38,009 nucleotides of DNA, from positions 1 to 38,009 of the forward strand of contig JAQBVO010000013.1 in assembly GCA_027728065.1 (NCBI GenBank). Reading direction: 5' to 3'. Below, in pieces: positions 1-8,820 of the stretch. Under the pieces are notes generated by a model. It saw nothing but the letters and a program-made list of their open reading frames with translations, was not told where the DNA came from and searched no databases. The translations under genes were made by a program, and so were the position numbers. Numbering within the stretch: the stretch's first letter is position 1; each line of letters opens with the position of its first letter. This DNA is from Actinomycetota bacterium. GTDB lineage: Bacteria > Actinomycetota > Actinomycetes > Nanopelagicales > Nanopelagicaceae.

Positions 1-1
1 T

Positions 2-1075
2 TTCTCATTACATGGTGGCGTCTTAGCTGATCGCTTAGATAAACGCGCAGTGTTGATTGCTACAAATCTTTTGGGTGGCGCAGCATCAATTGGACTTGGT
101 CTATTGGTGATGAGCGATGCAGTTCAACTCTGGCATGTATTTGTATTGGCTGGGGTGCTTGGTATTTCAACGGCGTTAGATGCACCGGTTCGTCAGGCCT
201 TTACTAGCGAGCTAGTCGGGCACGAAGATCTACCAAATGCCGTGAGCCTTAACTCTGCAAACTTTAACGCTGGCCGCTTAGTTGGCCCGGCCGTTTCTGG
301 TTTCATCATCGCCGCCTTTGGTACAGGTCCATCGTTTTTAATTAATGGGGCTTCATATTTTTTCGTAATTTTTGCCCTTATTAAAATCAATACCAGCAGT
401 TTATTTCAGCCAGAACACGAGAGAAATCTGGGCAATATCAGAGAAGGTATTTCCTATGCCATGGCACGGCCCGATATTTATGTTGTAATGATGATGGTCT
501 TTACACTTGCAACCTTTGGTCTTAACTTTCAAATATTTAATGCACTTATGGCAATACAAGAGTTTGGTTTAGGACCGGCAAGTTTTGGTTTGATGGGAAC
601 CTTCATCGCTATTGGCTCACTCTCTGGGGCTATTGGCTCTGCGCGCCTTGAGCGTTTTCGAACAACACTTTTTGTGATTGTCGGAGGAATCCTGTTTTCA
701 CTCTCGATTATCGTGCTCTCTTTGCTTCCAAACTACGCTACCTATATTCTCTGGCTACCTGTTTGTGGTCTTACTGCCCTCGTTACCCTGATTTCAGCTA
801 ACTCTATTGTTCAGACAAGTACCGACCCGGCTATTCGCGGCCGGGTAATGGGTCTCTATCTTTTAATCTTTATGGGTGGCACTCCCTTTGGCTCACCTCT
901 CATCGGATTAGCTACCGATTACATCGGTATTAGAGCCACGATCGGACTCTGTGGCGGAATTTCTCTGGCTACATCTTTAATTGTTTGGATTAAGTACCGG
1001 CACAAAACTGCAAAGCCGGCCGATATAAGTATTGCGGCCGTGTTAAAGTCCACTAATAGCGATCATGATAATTAA
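2..1075 (+). CDS. MFS exporter, 5'-truncated by window edge
   Basis: Multispanning major facilitator superfamily transporter, probably a drug or siderophore-type exporter of the MFS_3 (EntS-like) group; the substrate is unknown. The frame is already open at the left edge. The first visible residues, GGVLADRLDKR, are the MFS motif A found in the loop between helices 2 and 3, so the true start and about the first two helices lie outside the window. A GTG at 50 could be mistaken for a start, but it sits directly after motif A and would remove it. About ten hydrophobic segments remain, with a long central loop near residues 130-150 typical of the 6+6 fold. The 3' end overlaps a small ORF on the opposite strand. 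Family call is strong, function is not. Confidence 0.85.
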   Translation, partial: FSLHGGVLADRLDKRAVLIATNLLGGAASIGLGLLVMSDAVQLWHVFVLAGVLGISTALDAPVRQAFTSELVGHEDLPNAVSLNSANFNAGRLVGPAVSGFIIAAFGTGPSFLINGASYFFVIFALIKINTSSLFQPEHERNLGNIREGISYAMARPDIYVVMMMVFTLATFGLNFQIFNALMAIQEFGLGPASFGLMGTFIAIGSLSGAIGSARLERFRTTLFVIVGGILFSLSIIVLSLLPNYATYILWLPVCGLTALVTLISANSIVQTSTDPAIRGRVMGLYLLIFMGGTPFGSPLIGLATDYIGIRATIGLCGGISLATSLIVWIKYRHKTAKPADISIAAVLKSTNSDHDN

Positions 1076-1123
1076 ACCAAAAAGCACCACAAGGGTTACA
1101 ACTCTGCGCGTCTTATAGCTCAT
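1043..1123 (-). CDS. Probable 26-residue single-span membrane peptide
   Basis: A short ORF with ATG at 1121-1123 and TAA at 1043-1045 begins four bases after the stop codon of the upstream MFS gene on the same strand. An AAAGGA Shine-Dalgarno-like sequence sits about eight bases before the ATG, inside the last codons of that gene, so translational coupling is plausible. The product starts MSYKTRR and continues as a nearly uninterrupted hydrophobic helix of Val, Leu, Ile, Phe, Met and Gly to its end, the pattern of a type I-in (positive-inside) single-pass peptide. It overlaps the last 33 bases of the convergent MFS gene. Possible role as an accessory subunit of the transporter is inference from position. 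I do not recognise a named family. Confidence 0.5.
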   Translation of the reverse strand: MSYKTRRVVTLVVLFGLIIMIAISGL

Positions 1124-1127
1124 GGGG

Positions 1128-2282
1128 TTATTCCTTTACTGGATGTGAGGGGACTAGTTTTACAATAGTAAATGCAATCACGATTAATACCGGAACCATA
1201 ATGTAAGCCTGGGAGATTCCAAAACTATCGCCCAGAACACCCAAGAAAAACGGTGCCGTAGCGATTGCAATACCGGCTCCGAGGGATGTACGGCCAATTG
1301 CAAGATCGGGGCGAGCATCGCTAAAGCCGATTAAGCGAATCGATGCGAGGGCGAATTGAATAGAGATGCCAAGACCAATGGTAAATAAAGATACAAGGCT
1401 AAGAGCCATTGAGTGTGAGAACCAAAATGCGACAAAGCCTAGAAATTGCAGTGCAGTAACGAAAAGTAGTTGGGTATCTAGTGCAAAGCGTTTTAACACA
1501 AGCCCGCTATACCAGCGGCCAACTCCCATTCCACTACCAAGTGCCACTATCGCAACGGTTGAGATGGCCGCGCTAGATCCAACGCGATCTTTAAGTAGAG
1601 CCGCAGCCCAAAAAGAGATCGCAAACTCACTAGAGATACATGCAACAAAGCCGATCCAAGAGATCCAGAAGGTACGGGAGAGCTTTCCACCCTGTGGGCC
1701 TGCCTCATCGGGAAGATAATCATCTGCAGATTTATCACGGCCAACGAGGAAGAGCGCCACTGCCACTGGTATCGCAAGGAGTAGACCGATGCGCCATAGG
1801 TTGGGAAAGATAATTGCGATAGAGCCGATAAGTGCTGTGCCTGCAACAAAACCAATAGAGGCGATTGCATTTGCCTGCGGAATAGCGACCTCAGCCGCCT
1901 TTCCATAGCGGTGTGACATTGAGGTAAACATCGAATTGTAAACGACCGAGGTTCCAAAGCCGGTAATTAAAGTAGCGGGTAGGGTGAGATAGACCGGCGG
2001 TGCGATGACAAAACCGATTAATCCAGTACTAAAAATCGCTAAGCCGATCCATCCAGCCCGGATCCGACCAAAGCGGTGGGCGAGATGTGGATTGGCATAA
2101 CCTGCAACTATCGATGCGATTCCCATCGCCGTGCCATGCAGGCCAGCGATCGTGAGTGATGTTCCTTGATCTGTGCGCAGTAAAGATTGCGCCGGACCAA
2201 AGCCACCTATATAAAAATTAACGATTGCAGTTTGGATTGCTATAACCCAAAAGAAACGCTCGCGCTGAAAGCTCTTAGGCAT
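1128..2282 (-). CDS. MFS transporter, substrate unknown
   Basis: Protein of 384 residues with about twelve hydrophobic segments and the usual length of the major facilitator superfamily. The loop after helix 2 (AHRFGRIRAG, near residue 67) is a degenerate motif A, and a hydrophilic stretch near residues 180-200 marks the middle loop between the two six-helix halves. It starts with ATG three bases after the serC stop codon on the same strand, so it is very likely cotranscribed with serC, and it is followed by the small hydrophobic ORF at 1043-1123. Position beside serC could hint at amino-acid or metabolite export, but nothing in the sequence shows the substrate. Confidence 0.8.
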   Translation of the reverse strand: MPKSFQRERFFWVIAIQTAIVNFYIGGFGPAQSLLRTDQGTSLTIAGLHGTAMGIASIVAGYANPHLAHRFGRIRAGWIGLAIFSTGLIGFVIAPPVYLTLPATLITGFGTSVVYNSMFTSMSHRYGKAAEVAIPQANAIASIGFVAGTALIGSIAIIFPNLWRIGLLLAIPVAVALFLVGRDKSADDYLPDEAGPQGGKLSRTFWISWIGFVACISSEFAISFWAAALLKDRVGSSAAISTVAIVALGSGMGVGRWYSGLVLKRFALDTQLLFVTALQFLGFVAFWFSHSMALSLVSLFTIGLGISIQFALASIRLIGFSDARPDLAIGRTSLGAGIAIATAPFFLGVLGDSFGISQAYIMVPVLIVIAFTIVKLVPSHPVKE

Positions 2283-2285
2283 CGA

Positions 2286-3413
<1,128 letters not shown>

Positions 3414-3416
<3 letters not shown>

Positions 3417-4079
3417 TGGGTAGTAGCGACCTATCATCCAATCAGCGCCAGTGTTAGCCCGCTCATAACGCAATCGATCATGCATCCGAGAATGTCGTCC
3501 TTGCCAGAACTCGATAGATAGTGGAGTAACTCGATATCCACCCCAGTGTGGCGGACACGGAACAATACTTCCCTCTGGCCACTTCTGCGCTGCGCCATTA
3601 AATCGCAGCTCTAACTCTTGCCGCGATGCAAGGGCCGCCGATTGGTGACTTGCCCATGCACCAATTTGAGATGACCAGGGACGTGTTGCAAAATACTCCT
3701 CTGACTCTTGCGCACTCACCTTTACTGCTGCACCACTTATTGCAACCTGTCGCTCCATTGCATACCAAGGAAATAAGAGACTGACCTGCGAATTAATCTC
3801 AATAGAGTGGGCTTTGCGAGATGAATAATTAGTGAAGAATGTAAAACCACCCTGTGAAATATCTTTGAGCAGTACGGTGCGAGTTGTAACTGCAGAATCT
3901 GAATCTACGGTCGATAAGACCATGGCATTTGCCTCAACGATGATCGGATTTTCATGGGCTTGGCGCAACCAATTACCAAAGGCGGCAAACGGGTCGCTAC
4001 CTAAATCGCCTATACCCTCCTGCCCATAAGAAAGGCGCATCTGCCGAATCTGATCACGGTTAAACTCCTCATTGCTCAT
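3414..4079 (-). CDS. pdxH: Pyridoxamine 5'-phosphate oxidase
   Basis: FMN-dependent cytosolic enzyme that oxidises pyridoxamine or pyridoxine 5'-phosphate to PLP. About 221 residues from the chosen ATG, typical for the family. Diagnostic stretches are DPFAAFGNWLRQA near the N-terminus, TRTVLLKDISQGGFTFFTNY (FMN contacts) and SRKAHSIEINSQVSLLF, then ERQVAISGAA, and the C-terminal WGGYRVTP...EFWQGRHSRMHDRLRYER block that binds FMN and PLP. A GTG at 4097 would add six residues but has no ribosome site, so ATG 4079 is preferred. It lies directly upstream of serC, a PLP-dependent enzyme, and is divergent from citA; I recall a similar pdxH/citA arrangement in Streptomyces. Confidence 0.94.
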
Positions 4080-4120
4080 AGATGTATCGAACCTCACTTT
4101 GGCTATGAGTGCATCCTCTT

Positions 4121-4155
4121 ACCACTGTGGTGGCTAGCACCTCTTGGTTAGGTGC
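4121..4155. promoter_or_regulatory. Two inverted repeats in the pdxH-citA divergent region
   Basis: The divergent intergenic region contains ACCAC-T-GTGGT (4121-4131), a perfect short inverted repeat, and GCACCT-(7 nt)-AGGTGC (4137-4155), which could form a six-pair hairpin in the citA leader. Either could be an operator for a regulator of the divergent pair. The repeats are short and chance occurrence is possible. Confidence 0.3.
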
Positions 4156-4195
4156 AGAATTGGGTCATTGCTCAAGGCAAATTAAGGAGCTCCAC

Positions 4196-5311
4196 GTGTC
4201 TGATGATTTCAAGCCAGGTCTTGAAGGTGTAATCGCTTTTGAATCCGAGATCGCCGAACCAGATAAAGAGGGCAGTGTTCTTCGCTACCGAGGTGTTGAT
4301 ATCGATGATCTTGTAGGTCGAGTCTCATTTGGAAATGTGTGGGGATTACTCGTTGATGACGAGTTTAATCCAGGGCTGCCGAACGCTGAAAAATTCCCAC
4401 TACCAGTGCACTCTGGCGATGTTCGCGTAGATGTCCAAGCAGCAATCTCAATGCTTGCACCGGCATGGGGATTTAAACCACTATTAGATATTGATGATGC
4501 ACAAGCACGTAACGATTTAGCCCGCGCATCGGTGATGGTTCTTTCTTATTTAGCCCAAGCTGCACGCGGGATTTATGAAAAGCCAGTGCCAGAGGCAGAG
4601 ATTGATAAGGCCCATACCGTTGTAGAGCGCATGATGATTCGCTGGCGTGGAGAGCCAGATCCAGCTCACGTTCGCGCAATCGATGCATACTTTGTATCTG
4701 CCGCAGAACATGGAATGAACGCATCAACATTTACTGCACGCGTCATTGCATCAACGGGTGCAGATGTTGCCGCTGCGCTTTCAGGTGCAATCGGTGCAAT
4801 GTCAGGCCCACTCCATGGTGGTGCACCAACGCGCGTCCTGCATATGATCGAAGAGGTTGAAAGATCTGGCGATGCAACTACATATGTAAAGGGACTCCTT
4901 GATCGTAAAGAGCGCTTAATGGGATTTGGTCACCGCGTATATCGCGCCGAAGATCCACGTGCACGTACATTGCGCCGCACCGCCAAAGAGTTAAATGCGC
5001 CACGATATGAAGTCGCCGAAGCGCTAGAGAAAGCTGCGCTAAAAGAGTTACACGAGCGTCAACCAGATCGTGTTCTCGAAACCAACGTTGAGTTTTGGGC
5101 CGCGATTATTTTAGATTTTGCGCAAGTTCCAGCACCGCTATTTACATCAATGTTTACCGCCGCCCGTACTGCAGGCTGGTCGGCACATATTCTCGAACAA
5201 AAGCGCACGGGCAGATTAATCCGCCCATCTGCACGTTACATCGGCAAGGCTCCCCGCTCTGCAGAGTCGGTTGCCGGCTGGGACTCCACGGTCGAGCAGC
5301 TCCATAAGTAG
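4196..5311 (+). CDS. citA: Citrate synthase (CitA / citrate synthase 2 type)
   Basis: Condenses oxaloacetate and acetyl-CoA to citrate, the entry step of the TCA cycle. The GTG at 4196 is chosen because AAGGAG lies six bases upstream and because the protein then begins SDDFKPGLEGVIAFESEI, the usual start of this subfamily; reading from 4109 would add 29 unrelated residues. The 371-residue length matches actinobacterial CitA. Catalytic-site motifs are visible: AEHGMNAST (H172), GPLHGGAP (H207) and GFGHRVYR (H246). The third catalytic position, usually Asp in NVDF, is Glu here (NVEF, E299). It is divergent from pdxH. The symbol is given by subfamily resemblance; the gene could equally be labelled gltA. 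Confidence 0.93.
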   Translation: MSDDFKPGLEGVIAFESEIAEPDKEGSVLRYRGVDIDDLVGRVSFGNVWGLLVDDEFNPGLPNAEKFPLPVHSGDVRVDVQAAISMLAPAWGFKPLLDIDDAQARNDLARASVMVLSYLAQAARGIYEKPVPEAEIDKAHTVVERMMIRWRGEPDPAHVRAIDAYFVSAAEHGMNASTFTARVIASTGADVAAALSGAIGAMSGPLHGGAPTRVLHMIEEVERSGDATTYVKGLLDRKERLMGFGHRVYRAEDPRARTLRRTAKELNAPRYEVAEALEKAALKELHERQPDRVLETNVEFWAAIILDFAQVPAPLFTSMFTAARTAGWSAHILEQKRTGRLIRPSARYIGKAPRSAESVAGWDSTVEQLHK

Positions 5312-5326
5312 GCTCTGCAATGCTGG

Positions 5327-5340
5327 AAATCCACGGATTT
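5327..5340. repeat. 14-bp interrupted palindrome after citA
   Basis: AAATCC-AC-GGATTT forms a six-base inverted repeat with a two-base centre, 16 bases past the citA stop and about 40 bases before the photolyase start. It is too tight for an RNA hairpin terminator and has no T tract. It could be a protein-binding site upstream of the photolyase gene. Confidence 0.3.
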
Positions 5341-5379
5341 GGAAGCGCTTAATCTCTTTCATACTGGTTGAATCTACCC

Positions 5380-6750
5380 ATGCCCGCGCCTAAACGAAGC
5401 ATTATGTGGTTTCGTCGAGATCTACGTATTAACGACAACCCCGCACTTTTGGAGGCGATTGCCGCCGCAGATGAGATTGTTGCAGTATTTATCATCGATG
5501 AGAGTTTAGTTAAAAGCGCTGGAAGTAAACGCCTTGCATACCTAGCTAACTCACTTCGCGCACTCGATGAATCACTGGGCAATGGCCTACATGTCATGGT
5601 CGGAGATCATGTTGAGGTTTTATCCGCTCTTATGCAGCGCTATGGCGCAACTTCGGTGCATATCTCAACCGAGTATGAATCATATGGCGCTGCACGAGAT
5701 GTGCGCGTTGAAGCTGCAGGTATCACATTGGTGAGAGCAGGTAGTCCCTACGCAGTTGCACCGGGAAGAGTTGTAAAGCCAAGTGATGCAACACCGTACA
5801 AGGTCTATACACCTTTTTATCGAGCATGGTGTCTGCATGGCTGGCGCAAACCAGCGGCGGGGCCACAGTCAATAAAAACCGTGATGCCGACAGAGAGTGA
5901 ACGCAATTTTCCAGATTGGCCGATGCCAAATGATGTATCAATCACACCGGCAGGTGAAAAAGCTGCGCTAGAGCGTTGGAAGTTTTTTCAAAAAAACGCT
6001 TTGAACAATTACGATGAGGCACGTAACTTCGCCGCTATCGATGGCACCAGTAAGTTGAGCGCGCATTTAAAATGGGGCGAGATTCATCCACGCACACTGC
6101 TTGCAGGTTTAGGTGAGAGTAAAGCCCATGACACCTTTAGAAAAGAGATTGCTTGGCGAGAGTTTTACGCCGATGTACTCTTTCACAATCCCAAGAGTGA
6201 TGTTGAGTATTACGCACCTAGATTTGCCCAGATGCGCTATGACAAGCCTGGCGCACAGTTCAAAGCCTGGCGCGAAGGAAAGACTGGTTATCCATTTGTA
6301 GATGCGGCGATGCGACAGTTAGTGCGCGAGGGCTGGATGCATAATCGCACTCGCATGGTCGTTGCCTCATTTTTAGTGAAAGATCTGCATTTAGAGTGGC
6401 AACTTGGCGAAAGATTCTTTGCCGAACATCTCGTTGATTATGATGTTGCATCTAATGCACATGGATGGCAGTGGACCGCTGGCTGTGGGACAGATGCATC
6501 TCCCTACTATCGCGTCTTTAACCCCATAGAGCAGGGAAAGCGCTTTGATGCCGAGGGCGTTTACATTCGCAGGTATGTCAGCGAGTTAGCCCACCTTGGC
6601 GCAGATGCAATCCACGAGCCCTGGCTCAGTTCAGATGGATATAGCCATGGATATGCAGAGCGCATCCTCGATCACGGCATTGAAAGGCTTGAATCTCTAG
6701 CGCGGTTAAAGGAGATTAAAGCCGACAAACCCCAAGACCCTCGCGCTTAG
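5380..6750 (+). CDS. phrB: Deoxyribodipyrimidine photolyase (class I CPD type)
   Basis: Light-driven flavoprotein that splits cyclobutane pyrimidine dimers in DNA. The N-terminal antenna domain starts IMWFRRDLRINDNPAL, the classical photolyase/cryptochrome opening. The C-terminal FAD domain shows TSKLSAHLKWGEIHPRTLL, WREFYADVLF, MHNRTRMVVASFL and GWQWTAGCGTDASPYYRVFN, matching the FAD-binding and substrate-pocket blocks. The 456-residue length is normal. ATG 5380 is chosen over a TTG at 5368; TTGAAT lies six bases before the ATG, so the message may be leaderless. The 3' end overlaps the convergent GGDEF gene by 35 bases. A cryptochrome-like sensory role cannot be excluded but the full set of repair-type motifs favours photolyase. 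Confidence 0.92.
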   Translation: MPAPKRSIMWFRRDLRINDNPALLEAIAAADEIVAVFIIDESLVKSAGSKRLAYLANSLRALDESLGNGLHVMVGDHVEVLSALMQRYGATSVHISTEYESYGAARDVRVEAAGITLVRAGSPYAVAPGRVVKPSDATPYKVYTPFYRAWCLHGWRKPAAGPQSIKTVMPTESERNFPDWPMPNDVSITPAGEKAALERWKFFQKNALNNYDEARNFAAIDGTSKLSAHLKWGEIHPRTLLAGLGESKAHDTFRKEIAWREFYADVLFHNPKSDVEYYAPRFAQMRYDKPGAQFKAWREGKTGYPFVDAAMRQLVREGWMHNRTRMVVASFLVKDLHLEWQLGERFFAEHLVDYDVASNAHGWQWTAGCGTDASPYYRVFNPIEQGKRFDAEGVYIRRYVSELAHLGADAIHEPWLSSDGYSHGYAERILDHGIERLESLARLKEIKADKPQDPRA

Positions 6751-8083
6751 CTCGATACATTGCATCATCGGCTCGGCGTAGTAAATCGGGTGCACCGTTG
6801 TTTGCCGCCAGACCGATACTTACTCCGATTTGAATCGGCTGGCTATCGATCGTAAATGGATAACTTAACGTTGCGCGCAAGGCAAGTGCTACATCCATCG
6901 ATGACTCATAACTCCCCTCGTATAAAACCCCGAACTCATCTCCACCAAGGCGTGCCAAGAGTGCGCCATGGGGAAGTGCACGACTAAAGCGCAGAGCGAC
7001 TTGCTGCAGCACCTTATCCCCGGCCACATGCCCATGTGTGTCATTAACAGGTTTAAAGCCATCTAGATCTAGAAGCATCAACGAACCATTTTTGCTCATG
7101 AAGTTTTCAATCTCTGATATTAATGTGCGCCGATTTGGTAGGCCTGTTAAATCATCGGTACGTGCCAAAATCCTCTCCTGCCCTATATTTTTAGCGGTTT
7201 TAAGCGCGATGCTCATTCGAATAAAGGCCAAAAGTAAAGTAGTGATTGCTGGTATTAAGATAAAGTTTGGGAAATAACCTGGACGAAGTGCAATCAATGC
7301 CAAGAGTGTTGCACTCAAAAAAACTGATAGGACAATAAATATCGGAGTTGTATTTTTATCATTTCCAGCTTCAGAGCCTTGGCACCAAAAACTTAGTGAG
7401 ATAATAGTTAACCCCAAGAGCCAACCATCATCGATGAGAGAGCCAAAAGAGTACGAGTCATTGACGTGCATACTTAGATAGAGAAAATCAGTTGTAGAAA
7501 AAGCACTCACGCCCATTGTAAGGAGCCGCCCACGCCAAGAGCTAGCTTGGGCTATTACCGCTGCAAATGTGAGCGAGATGAGAATTAAATCTGCAATAGG
7601 AAAGAAGATTGCAAAGAATGTTGGGACAAGATCGCCATCAAAATGTGGAAGCACAGGTTTCAAAAACAAGGTTGTACCTAAAGTACTTAAACCCAGACCG
7701 ACTATGGATGCATCGAAGATCTCCAAAAGGGAAAACTTGCGACTAGGTGAGACAAATCGTGGTAGAGCCAGGATCGCAAATGGGTAAAAGAGTAAATAGG
7801 CGATATTTGAAAGCAGTTGTGTCGGTGCAGCGATTGAGAAGTACGAAGCTAGGCTGGAGATAAGAGAGCCCGAGAGCCAGAGGCCAATAGCAGTTGCCAT
7901 GAGCGGTTGAGCGATCCGATCGTTGACGCGTGGTGCCTTGAGTATCACCACCACTGCCCAGATTGGGAGAAGGTTATAAAGGTAGAGTTCGCTCCAGATA
8001 CCTTTCACACCAGGGGCCAAGCCCAGGGTGAGGTGAAATCCAAGTAGCACCGGGCCGCATGCCAGCAAAAGCCGTGTGCGCAT
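6716..8083 (-). CDS. Membrane-bound GGDEF protein (probable diguanylate cyclase)
   Basis: 455 residues. The first 290 or so contain about eight to ten hydrophobic segments and no recognised sensor domain, followed by a GGDEF domain starting at DDLTGLPNRRTL (about 310-321). The active-site loop RLGGDEFG (378-385) is intact, and LLDLDGFKPVNDTHGH supplies the metal-binding Asp, so cyclic di-GMP synthesis from GTP is plausible. The RxxD product-inhibition site normally just upstream of GGDEF is absent (the positions read PHGA at 371-374). No EAL or HD-GYP domain is present. The gene runs convergent with the photolyase, overlapping it by 35 bases, and is not obviously part of an operon. Other short ORFs in this stretch look like shadows. 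Confidence 0.85.
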   Translation of the reverse strand: MRTRLLLACGPVLLGFHLTLGLAPGVKGIWSELYLYNLLPIWAVVVILKAPRVNDRIAQPLMATAIGLWLSGSLISSLASYFSIAAPTQLLSNIAYLLFYPFAILALPRFVSPSRKFSLLEIFDASIVGLGLSTLGTTLFLKPVLPHFDGDLVPTFFAIFFPIADLILISLTFAAVIAQASSWRGRLLTMGVSAFSTTDFLYLSMHVNDSYSFGSLIDDGWLLGLTIISLSFWCQGSEAGNDKNTTPIFIVLSVFLSATLLALIALRPGYFPNFILIPAITTLLLAFIRMSIALKTAKNIGQERILARTDDLTGLPNRRTLISEIENFMSKNGSLMLLDLDGFKPVNDTHGHVAGDKVLQQVALRFSRALPHGALLARLGGDEFGVLYEGSYESSMDVALALRATLSYPFTIDSQPIQIGVSIGLAANNGAPDLLRRADDAMYRAKREGLGVCRL

Positions 8084-8178
8084 TGACCCAGAGTAAGCAG
8101 ATGGTCAGCATTAATGAATAGGGAAAGCCCCGTTCCTGTAGTACCTAACGCTGGCTTTGTTTTAATCTATATCTGAAG

Positions 8179-8787
8179 TTAAAAGCCTTTTGTACAGATT
8201 AACTTTGCATTTGCTTTTGTATCGGCAACATCGAGTTTTAACTGTGCTGGCTGGTTAACTGCTAATAATTTTGCGGCCTCAAGTTTTCGAACATCGACGA
8301 TGCTGCGATTGATAGCGCTGGTGAATCCAACTACCGCAGATTTCCATGAACCGACAGCAGCTTTGTATGTCACTTTTTCGACATCGCTCTTTGCCCCATC
8401 AAGTTTTGCCTGTCCAGCCGCTAGGCGCACCTTGGCATCATCTAACTTAGATTGGATCTTGGCCCTGCTTGCAAGCTCACTTACAATTCCTAGTTCGATA
8501 ATTGGAATCTGTGCCGCTAACTTAGCTGAGATCTCGATTGCCTCTTTTGCAGACTTTACGTAGGCATTTGCCGAGTTTAAACAATCGACAGATAGCCATG
8601 TTAACTTCTTGCTTTTTTTCAATGGATTAGTGCTGCACCTGTATTTAAAACCAGAGACTTTTGTAACCTGACCAGCTTTTTTGCACTTAACCCCATTTGA
8701 AATCTTGGCCGCGGCCGTTGCTGGTGCTGCAATCATCACGCCTGCGGCGAGGATGAGAGCAAGGTTGAGTGAATATAATTTATGCAT
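8179..8787 (-). CDS. Small secreted protein with N-terminal Cys-containing repeat-like motif
   Basis: 202 residues with a Sec signal peptide: a short basic start, a hydrophobic core at about residues 8-22 and likely cleavage near ATAAA (24-28). The mature N-terminus NGVKCKKAGQVTKVSGFKYRC (with cysteines C35 and C51) followed by KKLTW resembles a short motif I associate with secreted proteins of freshwater Actinobacteria. The rest, about 70-180, is Ala/Lys/Glu-rich and likely helical, possibly coiled coil, with Cys residues at C69 and about C198 that could pair. ATG at 8787 has a strong GGAGG site six bases upstream. It lies 33 bases after the SDR gene on the same strand, so may be cotranscribed. 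No function is assigned. Confidence 0.7.
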   Translation of the reverse strand: MHKLYSLNLALILAAGVMIAAPATAAAKISNGVKCKKAGQVTKVSGFKYRCSTNPLKKSKKLTWLSVDCLNSANAYVKSAKEAIEISAKLAAQIPIIELGIVSELASRAKIQSKLDDAKVRLAAGQAKLDGAKSDVEKVTYKAAVGSWKSAVVGFTSAINRSIVDVRKLEAAKLLAVNQPAQLKLDVADTKANAKLICTKGF

Positions 8788-8820
8788 ATAAAACCTCCAT
8801 TGACAATAGCGAAATCCTAT

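Noticed and set aside
50-52. GTG as the true start of the first MFS gene
   Set aside because: The residues just upstream form MFS motif A and the frame is open to the window edge.
1366-1957. Long open frames on both strands (117 codons at 1366-1719 plus, 136 codons at 1547-1957 minus)
   Set aside because: They lie inside the MFS gene in other frames, have no family motifs and look like shadows.
4109-4195. Longer N-terminus of citrate synthase from an upstream start
   Set aside because: The AAGGAG site and subfamily N-terminus both point to GTG 4196; the extra 29 residues resemble nothing in the family and cover the inverted repeats.
8124-8158. Possible terminator: AAAGCC - 23 nt - GGCTTT followed by GTTTTAAT
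   Set aside because: The stem is six pairs with a 23-base loop, and the T-rich end is on the plus strand while the flanking genes are on the minus strand.
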